The notes beneath the pieces were generated by a model. It had not been told where the DNA came from. It saw only the letters and a list, made by a program, of their open reading frames with translations, and ran no database searches. The translations under genes and the position numbers were made by a program. Shown in pieces: positions 35,932 through 45,480 of a stretch of 64,000 nt of DNA. The stretch is taken from NCBI GenBank assembly GCA_001436895.1, contig JQAY01000003.1, positions 1 through 64,000 on the forward strand, in the 5' to 3' direction. Origin of the DNA: Weissella confusa (lineage in GTDB: Bacteria > Bacillota > Bacilli > Lactobacillales > Lactobacillaceae). The first letter of the stretch is position 1; each line of letters starts with the position of its first letter.

Positions 35932-36813
35932 TTACAACTTTGGTTCGTAGAAACGACCGAACGTGCGGTCGATGCGCCAAAGTGATGCCCAGGCCTGTGG
36001 ATCAACCTCATAAATGGCATCACGTAGGTCATATTGCTCATACATTGAGATAACCGTGAACAAGACTTCCTTGTGGTGGTGGTTATATCCACCTTCAGCG
36101 TGGTGCACGATGGTAATACCACGGCGGATATCACGTTGAATGGCTTCGATAACCAAATCAGGCTTTTCCGTCACAATCATCACTTGCATCTTTTGTTGAC
36201 GCGTATAAACCAAATCAATCACGCGCGCGTTGATAACCAGCCCAATACCGGTGTACAACGCATATTGTGGACCAAACAAGAACCCTGAGGCCAACAAGAT
36301 GAAGAAGTTAAACGTTAAGTTCACTGCTCCCATCTTCATGCCAGTCTTACGACGTACCAGGATACCGATAATATCCAACCCACCAGTTGAGAGTCCGTTA
36401 CGAAGTGCCAACCCAGTTCCGAATCCATTGACAGCCCCACCAAAGATGGCCATTACAAGCGGATCGTGCGTCCATAATTGTTCTGGTTGCGAAACCAAAC
36501 GCATGGCAATCGCGGCCAGCAACAAAGCCAACGCCGTAAACATCGCAAATCGCTTACCAATTGCACGGTACGCAGTAATCATTAGGGGCACGTTAATCAG
36601 CACCAACAAGACACCAACTGGCACATGCCACCCCACAAAGCGTTCAAGCAATGTGTTTAGCAGCTGGGCTAGCCCTGTAAATCCAGAAGAATAAATGTGT
36701 CCGGGTGTCCAAAAAAAGTTCAATGCAATCGCTGAAGCAACTGCATATACCATCGCACTACCAATGCGACTTGAGTACTGGTGTCGATTAAAATACTGTT
36801 CTATCTGGTCCAT
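35932..36813 (-). CDS. YitT family membrane protein with DUF2179 domain
   Basis: This 293-residue protein has five or six membrane segments (about 20-205) followed by a soluble C-terminal DUF2179 domain (about 215-285). Family motifs include GFTGLAQLL, GTGLALRNGLSTGGLDIIG and the C-terminal GGYNHHHKEVLFTVIS. The function of YitT proteins is unknown. The GAAAGAAGCGAG region upstream of the ATG serves as a modest ribosome site. Confidence 0.9.
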   Translation of the reverse strand: MDQIEQYFNRHQYSSRIGSAMVYAVASAIALNFFWTPGHIYSSGFTGLAQLLNTLLERFVGWHVPVGVLLVLINVPLMITAYRAIGKRFAMFTALALLLAAIAMRLVSQPEQLWTHDPLVMAIFGGAVNGFGTGLALRNGLSTGGLDIIGILVRRKTGMKMGAVNLTFNFFILLASGFLFGPQYALYTGIGLVINARVIDLVYTRQQKMQVMIVTEKPDLVIEAIQRDIRRGITIVHHAEGGYNHHHKEVLFTVISMYEQYDLRDAIYEVDPQAWASLWRIDRTFGRFYEPKL

Positions 36814-36871
36814 TTTCTCGCTTCTTTCAATTTGTACTTTATGATTTTAGCACGAAAATGCCGATATAAAT

Positions 36872-36904
36872 AAAAAACTTACGGACCAATGCCCGTAAGT
36901 TTTC
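36872..36904 (-). terminator. Terminator after the Pro-rich surface protein gene
   Basis: AACTTACGG...CCGTAAGTT pairs on the minus strand with a following T-run, 15 nt after the stop. Confidence 0.82.
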
Positions 36905-36919
36905 GTCATACTTTAACTA

Positions 36920-38359
36920 TTATGCTTCGTTTTCTTCATTACGCTCATCTTCCTTGCGACGACGGAAGAATGCGAATAGGAATCCTAGAATTGCGCCTGC
37001 AACCATTGTGATCCATTCAGAACCAACGCCAGCTTGTTCCATCTTCAACGCATTAGAACGCTTGGCGTCATCAGACACAATCATGTCATGAATCAAATCA
37101 CGACCGGTATTTGAACCCCCTAGACGAGTTCGGTTGCCGTTTGATGAGCCTGGGTTCAACGTTTGTTGACTTGATGCTGCATTATTACCATACAACATCG
37201 CTGCATCATTGCCGAACACCGCAGCGCGTGCAATTGGGTTAACACCCGCTGAAACAAATCCTAGTGTCCCGTTTGTCACGGAATCAGTTTGTGCACCATC
37301 CGGCGTAGCAACTGGTGACGTGGTTACACCATTTGACCCGTTTGAGTCATTTGCGTCGTTTTGATTGTCAGCAGTTGGTGCGTCTGGGCCCGTTACGTTT
37401 GAATCGCCTTCACCAGAAATGCTTGGCGCTGCGATGTAACCCGTATCAGGCCTACCACCTTCTGTATTGCCGTCAATCGTTTGTTGACCGTGGTCAGGCG
37501 TGCTTGGCGCTGGAACAGCCCCATACCCCGGCTTTTGCAATGCATCTGCTGGCTGTGTATCCGGCTTTTGCAACGCGTCAGCTGGTTGCGTATCTGGCTT
37601 TTGTACTGGCTTTCCTGGCTTTTGTATTGGCTTTTGCTTTGGTGGCCTTGCTGGCTGCGGATCCTGCTTCTGGAATGCGTCTGCTGGTAGCTTATTAGGC
37701 GTGCCACCTACGGTATTACCGGCAATGTTAATATTTCCAGGATCTTGTAGTTGAGTAGGATCCTCTCCAGAAAAAACAGGTTTCTTGATTGGTAATGTCG
37801 TAATACCCTGTTCAGGTTCTTCCGGTGTTGGTGCTTCAGGCTCTTCCGGTGTTTCCGGACGATTACCTTGTTGAATACCAACATACATTCCTTGGGTCGC
37901 ATACCAAGCCTCTGTTTGATCTGAAGATCCGCTAGTCTTGTACAGCACTTGGAATTGAATGTCATTAACGTTATTAAACTTCACCACAATCATCGCAGTC
38001 GTGGCAACCGTCGCCATACGTTCGTTTTTGAACATTAGATAACCATCGAAGGTTGTTCCGTTAACAACAACCTTCTCCGCGTGCCAATCCATTGCCCGGC
38101 TGCCGTTTATTGTGAATCCTGCTTCACGAATAATTTCAGCACGAACATCAGCTTCTCCCAGCTTCGTATTCAAAGCGTCCATGTTAGACGTATACAACGG
38201 TGAATTCCAAGTTACCTTGGTTGCATTATCTAAGTCTCTTACGACCATGTGACTATTCTCATTCAAAAAAACATCATCAGAACCATAGACAGTCCCTGCC
38301 ACAGTCATCATTCCTAGAACAACAGCTGAAGATAATGCTAATTTACGCCAATTCAACAT
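36920..38359 (-). CDS. Membrane-anchored Pro-rich surface protein
   Basis: I do not recognise a family for the whole protein. About 479 residues begin with a signal peptide (MLNWRKLALSS... ending near VYGSD). A folded N-terminal domain follows (about 25-165). Then comes a long Pro/Asn/Asp/Gly-rich stalk with near repeats such as QKPDTQPADAL (twice) and GNT(V/E)GG, and last a membrane segment (about 450-468) with a RRRKEDE tail. No LPXTG motif precedes the anchor, so it would stay in the membrane with the stalk crossing the wall. The ATG at 38359 has GGGG nine bases upstream. The longest ORF starts five codons earlier at a TTG. It follows aspS after a terminator. Confidence 0.75.
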   Translation of the reverse strand: MLNWRKLALSSAVVLGMMTVAGTVYGSDDVFLNENSHMVVRDLDNATKVTWNSPLYTSNMDALNTKLGEADVRAEIIREAGFTINGSRAMDWHAEKVVVNGTTFDGYLMFKNERMATVATTAMIVVKFNNVNDIQFQVLYKTSGSSDQTEAWYATQGMYVGIQQGNRPETPEEPEAPTPEEPEQGITTLPIKKPVFSGEDPTQLQDPGNINIAGNTVGGTPNKLPADAFQKQDPQPARPPKQKPIQKPGKPVQKPDTQPADALQKPDTQPADALQKPGYGAVPAPSTPDHGQQTIDGNTEGGRPDTGYIAAPSISGEGDSNVTGPDAPTADNQNDANDSNGSNGVTTSPVATPDGAQTDSVTNGTLGFVSAGVNPIARAAVFGNDAAMLYGNNAASSQQTLNPGSSNGNRTRLGGSNTGRDLIHDMIVSDDAKRSNALKMEQAGVGSEWITMVAGAILGFLFAFFRRRKEDERNEENEA

Positions 38360-38535
38360 GTCACAATTCCCCAAATTCCTTTAATCCAAATTCTCTAACA
38401 AAAGATACTTACTTATCTTTATCACTAACAAAAAGTATAAAGATGAATTATGAACAAAATGTGAAATGCGACAATCTCGGCTGTTCTATTTTCGAAACAT
38501 ATTGACTTACTATTAATAGGAATATCGATTGACAA

Positions 38536-38578
38536 ATAAAAAAGCGCACGTTCGCAAAACAATGCAAACGTGCGCTTT
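38536..38578 (-). terminator. Terminator of hisS-aspS
   Basis: AAAGCGCACGTTTGC and GCGAACGTGCGCTTT pair on the minus strand, followed by TTTATTTG. Confidence 0.88.
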
Positions 38579-38588
38579 AATTATCTAA

Positions 38589-40394
38589 TTATTCTTCTGA
38601 CATGTTTGGTGCTTCAATGTCGGCGTATACAGGCGCCGTCAAGCCCAAGTCATCAACAATTTGTGCCTTCGCAACAGGTGTTGGTGCTTCTGTCATTGGC
38701 TCAGTTGCCTTTGAGTTCTTAGGGAACGCAATCACCTCACGGATGTTGTCACGTCCAGCCAACAACATAGCCAAACGATCCAATCCTAGGGCGATTCCAC
38801 CCATTGGTGGGAAGCCGTATTCCATACCTTCAAGCAAGAAGCCAAATGCGTCGTGCGCAGCTTCCTTAGTGAAGCCAAGAGCTGACAACATCTTTTCTTG
38901 GATATCCATACGGTGAATACGGATTGAACCTGAACCCAACTCGTATCCGTTCAACACAAGGTCGTATGATTGGGCGTGTGCTTGGTGAGCACCTTCCGTC
39001 GTCTCCAACAATGGCAAATCTTCTTCATTTGGCATTGTGAATGGGTGGTGCGCAGCAATCCAACGATCTTCTTCAGCTTGGTGCTCGAACAATGGCCAGT
39101 TAACAACCCAAGCGAAAGCCCACTTGCTGTTGTCAATCAAATCCATTTCCTTGGCTGTCATACGACGCAAAGCATCCAACGTTGCTGACACAACACCTTC
39201 TGAATCGGCAGCGAACAAAATCAAGTCGCCGGCCTTAGCTTCAGTTTGAGCCAACAAATCGTCACCCTTCGTCGTCAAGAACTTAGCAATTGGTCCAGTG
39301 ATACCTTCATCAGTCACCTTCAACCAAGCCAATCCCTTAGCACCGAAACGCTCGATGTATTGGGCCATCTTATCAATGTCCTTACGTGAGTAGTGATCAG
39401 CACCACCAGGTACAACGATTGCCTTTACTTGGCCACCGTTCTTTACCGCGTTAGCAAAGACACCAAATTCTGAATCAACCATCAACTCTGACAAATCTTG
39501 CAATTCCATGCCGAAACGCATGTCAGGCTTGTCAGTTCCGAAACGCTTGATTGAATCAGCGTAATCCAATACTGGAATTTGGGCCGTATCCAAATCAACA
39601 TCAACCGTCTTCTTCATGATAGCGGCAACCCATTCGTTAACCAATGCCATGATTTCGTCTTGCGTCATGAATGACGTCTCAACGTCCAATTGCGTAAATT
39701 CTGGTTGACGGTCACCACGCAAATCCTCGTCACGGAAGGCACGGGCAACTTGGTAGTAACGGTCAAAGCCAGCACCCATCAACAATTGCTTAAACAATTG
39801 TGGTGATTGTGGCAATGCGTAGAATGAACCAGGGTACACACGTGATGGTACTAGGTAGTCACGCGCTCCTTCTGGCGTTGACTTGGCCAAGTATGGCGTC
39901 TCAATGTCGATAAAGCCGTTGGCATCCAAGAATTCGTGCGTGGCAGCCGTAATCTTTGAACGGATGCGCAAGTTCTTTTGCATCTCAGGACGACGCAAAT
40001 CCAAGTAACGGTACTTCAAACGCAATTCGTCTGAAACGTTGATATCGTCTTCAATATAGAATGGCGTCGTCTTAGCTTCTGACAAAATCGTTGCCTTAGC
40101 AACTTGCACTTCGATCTTACCTGACTTCAAGTTGTCGTTAACCGCACCCTCAGCACGTGAACGAACGACACCTTCAACTTCAATAACGAATTCTGAACGC
40201 ATCTTTTCAGCAACCGCCAAAGCATCCGCACCAAATTCTTCTGAGAAGGCCAATTGAACGATACCTTCACGGTCACGCAAATCAACGAAAATCAAACCAC
40301 CCAAGTCACGGCGCTTTTGCACCCATCCTTGTAGCGTGACAGTTTGATCAAGGTAGGCTTCATCAATCAAGCCAGCATAGTTAGTACGCTTCAT
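38589..40394 (-). CDS. aspS: Aspartate--tRNA ligase
   Basis: AspS is a class II synthetase of the bacterial type with an N-terminal OB anticodon-binding domain ([22 protein letters not shown]), a catalytic core with ESFMTQDE-type motifs ([20 protein letters not shown]), a GAD insertion domain (about 300-410) and motif 3 [14 protein letters not shown]. The 601-residue length is typical. It follows hisS with a 2-nt gap and a GAGGAAAA site, so both are driven by the T-box upstream of hisS. Confidence 0.97.
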   Translation of the reverse strand: MKRTNYAGLIDEAYLDQTVTLQGWVQKRRDLGGLIFVDLRDREGIVQLAFSEEFGADALAVAEKMRSEFVIEVEGVVRSRAEGAVNDNLKSGKIEVQVAKATILSEAKTTPFYIEDDINVSDELRLKYRYLDLRRPEMQKNLRIRSKITAATHEFLDANGFIDIETPYLAKSTPEGARDYLVPSRVYPGSFYALPQSPQLFKQLLMGAGFDRYYQVARAFRDEDLRGDRQPEFTQLDVETSFMTQDEIMALVNEWVAAIMKKTVDVDLDTAQIPVLDYADSIKRFGTDKPDMRFGMELQDLSELMVDSEFGVFANAVKNGGQVKAIVVPGGADHYSRKDIDKMAQYIERFGAKGLAWLKVTDEGITGPIAKFLTTKGDDLLAQTEAKAGDLILFAADSEGVVSATLDALRRMTAKEMDLIDNSKWAFAWVVNWPLFEHQAEEDRWIAAHHPFTMPNEEDLPLLETTEGAHQAHAQSYDLVLNGYELGSGSIRIHRMDIQEKMLSALGFTKEAAHDAFGFLLEGMEYGFPPMGGIALGLDRLAMLLAGRDNIREVIAFPKNSKATEPMTEAPTPVAKAQIVDDLGLTAPVYADIEAPNMSEE

Positions 40395-40396
40395 AA

Positions 40397-41710
40397 TTAG
40401 TTTTCCTCTTCTACGTCTTCTTCAACTTCAATAAACTCTGGGAGACCCGTGTAAAGTTCAGCCAACTTCACCGTGATTTCTTCACCAGTTGTCATGTTCT
40501 TCAAGTTAGCCGTTTGCTCAGCCAATTCGCGCCCACCAATCGTGATGATGAAACGTGCGCCAAGCTTGTCGGCCGTCTTAAATTGTGCCTTTAGCTTACG
40601 ATCTTGGTAATCGCGTTCTGCGCTGTAACCAAATGAACGGACTGCTTGGACCATTTGCATAGCCGCAACATCAGTACCTTCACCCATGTTTGCAACGTAA
40701 ACATCCAATGGTGCTTGTTCAGGCAACGTTGCACCCTCGGCTTCAAGCAACAACATCAAACGCTCAAGTCCGATACCAAATCCAACACCTGGCATTTCAG
40801 GTCCGCCGAACTCTTCGACCAAACCGTTGTAACGACCACCACCAGTGATTGTCGTCCAACCACGACCTAGCGCAGCTGATTGTGTCATAACCTCGAAAAT
40901 CGTGTGGTTGTAGTAGTCCAAACCACGGACAACGTTGGCATCAACTTCATAATCGATTCCCATCGCTTCAAGGTAGGCTTGCACCTTTTCCCAGTGTGCT
41001 TGAGCATCTTCCGTCAAGTAATCCAAGATTGATGGCGCATCAGCAACAATTGCTTGATCCTTTTCATCCTTTGAATCCAAGACACGCAATGGGTTCTTCT
41101 CCAATCGCGTTTGTGAGTCAGCAGACAACTCATCAAAGTGTGGCTTCAAGAAGTCAATCAAGGCATTACGGTAGTTTTCACGTGATTCCTTGTCACCCAA
41201 AGAGTTGATCTTAACCTTCAAGTTTGTCACACCCAACGTTTGGAACAAATCAACTGCCATTGCGATAACTTCAGCATCCAAAGCAGGTGAGTCTGAACCC
41301 AACGCTTCCACACCGATTTGGTGGAATTGACGCATACGACCAGCTTGTGGACGCTCGTAACGGAACATTGGTCCAATGTAGAACATCTTGTATGGCTTTT
41401 GGTGTTCAGGTCCAAACAACTTGTTCTCAACGAAGGCACGGACAACACCGGCAGTTCCTTCTGGACGCAAGGCAACGTGACGATCACCCTTATCCTTGAA
41501 GTCATACATTTCCTTCGTCACAACGTCTGATGTATCACCAGCAGAACGGGCAAAAACATCAAAGCTTTCAAAAATCGGCGTACGCACTTCTGAGTATTGG
41601 TAGTCGCCGAACAAAAGGCGCGCCGTCTCTTCAACGTAGTGCCACTTCAATGATTCACCAGGGAGCAAGTCAGCAGTTCCCTTTGGCTTTTGGAATGATT
41701 GCTTAGCCAT
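40397..41710 (-). CDS. hisS: Histidine--tRNA ligase
   Basis: HisS is a class II synthetase. The 437-residue product begins [19 protein letters not shown]. Present are motif 2 ([21 protein letters not shown]), the histidine-binding block [24 protein letters not shown] (motif 3) and a C-terminal anticodon domain. An acidic tail [10 protein letters not shown] ends it. The ATG at 41710 is six codons inside the longest ORF and matches family starts. First gene of hisS-aspS. Confidence 0.96.
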   Translation of the reverse strand: MAKQSFQKPKGTADLLPGESLKWHYVEETARLLFGDYQYSEVRTPIFESFDVFARSAGDTSDVVTKEMYDFKDKGDRHVALRPEGTAGVVRAFVENKLFGPEHQKPYKMFYIGPMFRYERPQAGRMRQFHQIGVEALGSDSPALDAEVIAMAVDLFQTLGVTNLKVKINSLGDKESRENYRNALIDFLKPHFDELSADSQTRLEKNPLRVLDSKDEKDQAIVADAPSILDYLTEDAQAHWEKVQAYLEAMGIDYEVDANVVRGLDYYNHTIFEVMTQSAALGRGWTTITGGGRYNGLVEEFGGPEMPGVGFGIGLERLMLLLEAEGATLPEQAPLDVYVANMGEGTDVAAMQMVQAVRSFGYSAERDYQDRKLKAQFKTADKLGARFIITIGGRELAEQTANLKNMTTGEEITVKLAELYTGLPEFIEVEEDVEEEN

Positions 41711-41749
41711 GTTTAAAATTCCTCTCATGTTTCCGATGGTGCAAAACGA

Positions 41750-41962
41750 AAAGGCGCCCTCAACGACACTTCATGTATCGTCAAGGGCGCCTTTTAGCGC
41801 GGTACCACCTTGAATTTGGTCTCATGCCGTAACGTGGCAACACGCGCATTGCTGCGACCTAAAAAGTGTCCCCTTGCTTCAGTAACCACAGGCTTACACC
41901 AGACCCTGCTCGCTTTCTTCTACCAACCACAAGTTTGCTTTCTCATCGGTTTATCTATGGGA
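41750..41962 (-). promoter_or_regulatory. T-box leader of hisS-aspS
   Basis: The minus strand has the T-box core AAGGTGGTACCGCG (41796-41811), then a terminator stem AAAAGGCGCCCTTGACGA...TCGTTGAGGGCGCC with T4 (41750-41795). Stem I includes an AGAAAGCGAG T-loop-like element and GGTGTAAGCC at its tip. The specifier region is AAGGG-GAC-ACU. By alignment with the glyQS leader in this window (GGC-ACU) the specifier is the Asp codon GAC, and the His codon CAC overlaps it by one base. Confidence 0.92.
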
Positions 41963-41965
41963 TTT

Positions 41966-41994
41966 ATTATCCAATAGAAAGTAAATTGCGTCAA
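41966..41994 (-). promoter_or_regulatory. Promoter of the hisS-aspS leader
   Basis: On the minus strand, TTGACG and GATAAT are separated by 17 nt, just upstream of stem I. Confidence 0.8.
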
Positions 41995-41997
41995 GGT

Positions 41998-42366
41998 CTA
42001 TGGTGCCACCGTGTAGCACATTAAGCGAGCGTATAAACGTTCCATTTCGGTAACTCGGTTTGAAACCGCCGAAACGGCTTGCCAGTCGGCTGCGTTATCG
42101 AATTGCAAGAAGGCCGCACTCATGTCGTTAATTTGATTTTTCAACGTGGCCAAACTATGTTCTTGCGTCTGACCAACTTCAGCGTCTACAAAATTACGCA
42201 ATTGAATGCCCAAGTCACCCAAGGCCGCCGTCACGGCCGCCTTGTCGAAATTGACTGGTTCATCCCCAAACATCACATTCGTTAGATGATAAGCAATTTC
42301 ATCCACAACGCCTGCCAAGCGCATGACTTCCATTGCCACTTCATTATCAGTATTAATCGCTGTCAT
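41998..42366 (-). CDS. Hypothetical 122-aa soluble protein
   Basis: I do not recognise this 122-residue, acidic, mostly helical protein (MTAINTDNEVAMEV...). It has no signal peptide or membrane segment. GAGG lies eight bases before the ATG at 42366. The longer ORF adds 12 residues without a better ribosome site. It lies between the amidase gene and the hisS promoter, whose -35 is only a few bases from the stop codon. No obvious terminator was seen. Confidence 0.65.
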   Translation of the reverse strand: MTAINTDNEVAMEVMRLAGVVDEIAYHLTNVMFGDEPVNFDKAAVTAALGDLGIQLRNFVDAEVGQTQEHSLATLKNQINDMSAAFLQFDNAADWQAVSAVSNRVTEMERLYARLMCYTVAP

Positions 42367-42459
42367 ATTAAATGCCTCGTTTCTAAACACATTCCCCATC
42401 AAAGAAATGGTATCGAAATTCCACGAATAATACTATCAATAACCCCTAACAATCTGTGA

Positions 42460-43350
42460 CTAATTAACGGTTTTTACCCGATTGTCAAAATACGTTTCCA
42501 ACCCTTGGGCCACGTCTTTGGCAATCAACTTTCGGTAAGCTGGGCTCTTTATTTGTTTAAAGTCTCGATCTGAGTTGATGTAACCATTTTCCAGCAAAGT
42601 AGCTGGCACCTTGTTATCAATCAACACCACATATTCAGCACGGTCAATCCCACGATTCTCCAAAGGCATGTTCGGATTCATCGCATCATTAATTGCTTGC
42701 GCTAGGTCCTTAGAACCATTGTCTTTGTGATAATAATATGCAGTAAAGCCACTCGCGGTATTTGCTTCGTCCACTGAATCGAAGTGGAAAGAAATAAATG
42801 CATCTGCGTTTGCATTCTCAGCCACCTTTGGGATTTGTGAAAGATAAACAAGTTTATCACTATTACGCGTCATAATGACCCGAGCGCCTGTTGCCCGTAG
42901 CGTTTTTGCCACTCGTTGCGCCAACAACAATGTATACGTCTTTTCCATTTTGCCACTATTGGACTTGGCACCAGGATCGTTACCACCGTGTCCAGGGTCT
43001 AAAACAATCGTTGCTTCCGACAACGGCGTAACCTTATCTAACGGCTTTGTACGTTCTAGCAACCAGCTAGCTACCCACCCCGTCGATTCATCTTCACGAC
43101 GTACCTGGTACCAACCATCGTTTTCTTGCAAAATCTGTAAGTGCTCACCCTGCTTTAGCACTGAAATCGGTGTGCTCGTCACACCTCGATTTTCACGAAG
43201 CGTTAGGTTGGGGATTTGCACCGTTATTTGTTGCTTATACAGCATCACCGTCGTGACAGAAACCGCCACAGCCAACATACCAACGGTAATCGCCAACGGC
43301 ATCCAGAATTTTGTAATCCATGCCAACATTAACCGGCCTAGTTTTTGCAT
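42460..43350 (-). CDS. N-acetylmuramoyl-L-alanine amidase with SH3 domain
   Basis: This zinc amidase cleaves the bond between MurNAc and L-Ala in peptidoglycan. The 296-residue protein has an N-terminal membrane anchor or signal (about 17-42), a bacterial SH3 domain (about 58-105, GWYQVRREDESTGWVASWLL split), and an Amidase_3 domain with IVLDPGHGGNDPGA (zinc His), FISFHFDS (second His) and LENGYINSDRD (zinc/catalytic Glu). The ATG at 43350 has AAAGGA upstream. The longer ORF start lies in the preceding gene's terminator. Confidence 0.92.
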   Translation of the reverse strand: MQKLGRLMLAWITKFWMPLAITVGMLAVAVSVTTVMLYKQQITVQIPNLTLRENRGVTSTPISVLKQGEHLQILQENDGWYQVRREDESTGWVASWLLERTKPLDKVTPLSEATIVLDPGHGGNDPGAKSNSGKMEKTYTLLLAQRVAKTLRATGARVIMTRNSDKLVYLSQIPKVAENANADAFISFHFDSVDEANTASGFTAYYYHKDNGSKDLAQAINDAMNPNMPLENRGIDRAEYVVLIDNKVPATLLENGYINSDRDFKQIKSPAYRKLIAKDVAQGLETYFDNRVKTVN

Positions 43351-43406
43351 GTTGTCATGTCCTTTCTCTAAATAATGTCTTAGAACAGTGTACCTTATTT
43401 CGAGCA

Positions 43407-43441
43407 AAAAACGGCACCCACTTTTTGTGAGTACCGTTTAT
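43407..43441 (-). terminator. Terminator after the deoxyribosyltransferase gene
   Basis: AACGGTACTCAC-AAAAA-GTGGGTGCCGTT followed by T-rich sequence on the minus strand. Confidence 0.82.
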
Positions 43442-43470
43442 GTTAGGTCTTCTTTTACGTAAAACCAGAA

Positions 43471-43911
43471 TTAGAAAGTCTTACCTTCCCATTCGTTTGA
43501 TGGCAATGCATCAAAGTCGTACGTTGCAACATCCGCAACATCCGTGATAAAGGCGTGAGCTGGCACTGACATCATCAAGTTGATGCCACCTTCCTTTTCC
43601 TTCACCAAGATAACTGGCTTCTTCGTTGCTTCTGAGTAACCAATCTCCCAGGCAGTACCTGGATCAACGTGTTCACCCTCATAGTCAATTACAGCAATCA
43701 CAACTTCGGCTGGATCCAAGTGATCCTTATCACCCTTGTAGATTGCCTTTGCCCATTCCTTTGAACCAAACTCGAATTCGTCGTGTTGCTCAGTACGTGG
43801 ACTGAAGAATTCTGACACCGTTGGGTTGGCTGCTAGAGCCTTTTCCATACGTTCAATACGATCAATTTGGTCATCATCAAAAAATGGACCGGCTAGGTAG
43901 ACGCGCTTCAT
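43471..43911 (-). CDS. Nucleoside 2-deoxyribosyltransferase
   Basis: This enzyme of lactic acid bacteria exchanges bases between 2'-deoxynucleosides for nucleotide salvage. The 146-residue protein has MKRVYLAGPFFDDDQ at the start (substrate loop), the aspartate-rich VIAVIDYEGEHVDPGTAWEIGYS with the nucleophilic glutamate at residue 89, and a C-terminal aromatic end. An AAGAGGG site precedes it. Purine-preferring type I and broader type II cannot be told apart by eye. Confidence 0.88.
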   Translation of the reverse strand: MKRVYLAGPFFDDDQIDRIERMEKALAANPTVSEFFSPRTEQHDEFEFGSKEWAKAIYKGDKDHLDPAEVVIAVIDYEGEHVDPGTAWEIGYSEATKKPVILVKEKEGGINLMMSVPAHAFITDVADVATYDFDALPSNEWEGKTF

Positions 43912-43989
43912 AAAATTCCCTCTTCATCTAACTTTTATTATTTAGTCTTACCTAATAATTTTACCCGACGAATAGCGAACAAGCAACAC

Positions 43990-44223
43990 CTACATAAATG
44001 GCACATCCGCCTTATTGGCAAATGGTGCTGAAGCTGTTTTGGCCACCTGAACCTGAGTGTGCAACAACGATGCATTCGCATGCGTCAAATCCGGAATGTA
44101 TACCACTTCCATATCGTACGTCTGCCCCTCACAGCGTACGACCTTCCCAATGAACGGGCGGTCAATGCCCTTTGCTTCATCGCAATGGGCCAAGTCGCCA
44201 ACTTGTAACTCATAATCTTGCAT
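43990..44223 (-). CDS. Hypothetical 77-aa protein
   Basis: Not recognised. This short protein (MQDYELQVGDLAHC...) looks like a small beta-rich domain, with Cys residues at about 12 and 30 and a GKVVRCEGQTYDMEVVYI stretch resembling an SH3-like or KOW-like fold. This resemblance is by eye only. GGGGG lies eight bases before the ATG at 44223. The longer GTG start two codons earlier is too close to it. Stand-alone gene. Confidence 0.62.
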   Translation of the reverse strand: MQDYELQVGDLAHCDEAKGIDRPFIGKVVRCEGQTYDMEVVYIPDLTHANASLLHTQVQVAKTASAPFANKADVPFM

Positions 44224-44310
44224 AGGCACTTCCCCCTGTACTAGTCTTTGCGATTAGTGTACCCAGCGCGTTTGATGAAGCCACGCATAATTATTGATTT
44301 TTTCTCGGAG

Positions 44311-45477
44311 TTAGTGTGCCACGTATTGGCGTTGTTGATCCTTCAAACCAGCCAACACAAACTTGGCTGGATCAGCTGAGATATCAAACTCACGATCCTC
44401 TGAACCGTGCAAGCCAGCCATAAACACTTCCTCATAAGCTGGAATAGTCAAATACTCACGCTTCTCAAACAAAGCGTCCATTTGACCAGCAATCAAACCA
44501 TCACGGAAGTTTGGTTGCAAAATAGCTGAGTAGAACTCCCCTTCAGCACCTGATCCATATGAGAAGATTCCCAAACGGTCACCCGCAGCTAAGTCTTCAG
44601 AGTTGGCCAACAATGAGTACAAGCTCAAGTAAACTGAACCTGTGTACAAGTTACCAATGCGCTTGTTGTAAACACGACTTGCTTCAAATTCATTTAACAA
44701 GTCCGCTTGCTTAGCTTCATCAGCCTCAGGCAAAATGTCGCGCAAGGCCTTCAAGCCCATCTTTGTGAATGGCAAGTGGAATGCGTAGGCCTTAAAGTCA
44801 TTGATTGAACGACCTGTCTTCTCCTTGTAACGTGACCACAAATCGCGGAAGAACTCACGGTAAACTTCAGCTGAGTACTTACCGTCAACCAACGCTTCTT
44901 CAGCGTAAACCGGACGCCAGAAATCCATCACATCACGTGACATGAATTGGTTGTCGCGGTTCAATTCTAGAATGCGTGGGTTTTCAGTAACCAACATTGC
45001 CACTGCACCGGCACCTTGCGTCACTTCACCTGGTGTGTGCAAACCGTAACGGGCAATATCAGATGCCATGACCAACACCTTTGAACCTGGGTGCAAGGCA
45101 ACGTAGTCACGCGCTTGCATCAAACCGTACGTTCCAGCATAGCAAGCTTGCTTCATTTCGATTGTGCGTGCATATTCATTCAAACCCAACAAGCGTTGTA
45201 CATAAACAGCAGCTGACTTTGAGTTATCAATACCTGATTCAGTCGCAAAAATAATCGTGTCAATTTCCGCGCGTTCTTCAGCTGTCAATAATTGATCAGC
45301 TGCATTAGCTGCCATTGTGACAACGTCTTGGGTAGGTGGCACAACAGCTTGTTCTGTTTCACCAATCCCAATCAAGTACTTATCTGGTTCTTCGTTTCGA
45401 GCGTTTGCCAAATCCACCATATCAATATATTGGTGTGGTGAGAAAAAGCTCATCTTATCAATTCCAATAACTGCCAT
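44311..45477 (-). CDS. mvaS: Hydroxymethylglutaryl-CoA synthase
   Basis: MvaS condenses acetyl-CoA and acetoacetyl-CoA to HMG-CoA, the entry to the mevalonate pathway for isoprenoids used by lactic acid bacteria. The catalytic cysteine is C112 in MKQACYAGTYG, and the general base is E80 in FATESG, one position from the E. faecalis enzyme (C111, E79). The 388-residue length is normal. The start overlaps the coaBC end region (3-nt gap), with GGAAGG inside it. Cotranscription is likely. Confidence 0.95.
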   Translation of the reverse strand: MAVIGIDKMSFFSPHQYIDMVDLANARNEEPDKYLIGIGETEQAVVPPTQDVVTMAANAADQLLTAEERAEIDTIIFATESGIDNSKSAAVYVQRLLGLNEYARTIEMKQACYAGTYGLMQARDYVALHPGSKVLVMASDIARYGLHTPGEVTQGAGAVAMLVTENPRILELNRDNQFMSRDVMDFWRPVYAEEALVDGKYSAEVYREFFRDLWSRYKEKTGRSINDFKAYAFHLPFTKMGLKALRDILPEADEAKQADLLNEFEASRVYNKRIGNLYTGSVYLSLYSLLANSEDLAAGDRLGIFSYGSGAEGEFYSAILQPNFRDGLIAGQMDALFEKREYLTIPAYEEVFMAGLHGSEDREFDISADPAKFVLAGLKDQQRQYVAH

Positions 45478-45480
45478 TTC

